DNA of 64,000 nucleotides from Aradus depressus. Its lineage: Eukaryota; Arthropoda; Insecta; Hemiptera; Aradidae. The first letter of the stretch is position 1. Every line of letters begins with the position of its first letter. Made by a program: the position numbers and the translations under genes. This document shows, piece after piece, positions 63,993-64,000 of this stretch. A model generated the notes under the pieces. The model searched no databases, was not told where the DNA came from, and saw only the letters and a program-made list of their open reading frames with translations. The stretch is from NCBI GenBank assembly GCA_963662175.1, contig OY759225.1:17719601-17783600 (forward strand). The letters run 5' to 3'.

Positions 63993-64000
63993 GACTAGTC

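Noticed and set aside
25839..64000. KIND, FERM or earlier PDZ exons, or a phosphatase domain, of a PTPN13-like gene
   Set aside because: I looked for FERM and PDZ motifs on the minus strand and for the HCSAG-type loop and found none. They are not claimed.
1..64000. LTR retrotransposon or endogenous virus
   Set aside because: No paired direct LTRs, primer-binding site, protease or integrase motifs were seen.

Overview
This is a eukaryotic window, AT-rich and intron-rich, from an arthropod and most likely an insect. The pointers are short exons with GT-AG introns, tRNA-derived SINEs whose tails are (CCTAA)n, the insect telomere repeat, and several insect-type hAT and mariner remnants. I cannot name the species. 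A hemipteran with a large repeat-rich genome is a guess.

Region 1 (about 2.0-25.8 kb) holds part of one gene on the minus strand. Eleven coding exons can be placed with splice sites (25838-25548, 21199-21003, 19055-18906, 16131-15979, 15315-15149, 10835-10708, 9079-8945, 7976-7832, 6829-6654, 4622-4401 and 2111-1959). Reading phase is continuous across every junction except one (7832 to 6829), where a small exon is probably missing. The product is a multi-PDZ scaffold that most resembles the PDZ region of the non-receptor tyrosine phosphatase PTPN13 (PTP-BL/FAP-1). It has two PDZ domains split over two exons each, a long Ser/Pro-rich linker, and the first half of a further PDZ domain at the left edge. 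A KIND or FERM region, earlier PDZ domains and a phosphatase domain are not visible. If present they lie outside the window, upstream at higher coordinates or downstream at lower ones. One intron appears to be of the rare GC-AG class.

Region 2 (25.9-64 kb) shows no host exon I can defend. It is either a very long intron or 5' flank of the same gene, or intergenic DNA.

Both regions are packed with mobile DNA. (a) A tRNA-derived SINE, here called SINE-A, is present in about 45 copies or fragments (roughly 10 kb) and ends in telomere-like or TAAC repeats. (b) A second tRNA-derived SINE, SINE-B, has a poly-A tail. (c) Three internally deleted hAT transposons each have perfect 8-bp target duplications. 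(d) There is a deleted mariner and a Tc1/mariner-like element with very long inverted repeats. (e) Several LINE remnants carry RNase H or reverse transcriptase motifs. (f) A 382-bp MITE is present three times. (g) At least ten short dispersed sequences fit the hammerhead-ribozyme core with compensating changes, as is known from Penelope-like retroelements. (h) Several tandem repeats, fold-backs and unclassified dispersed families are also present.

The best candidates for something undescribed are the hammerhead-like motifs, including one fold-back with a copy in each arm, the telomere-repeat-tailed SINE, and the paired 153-nt PDZ exons.
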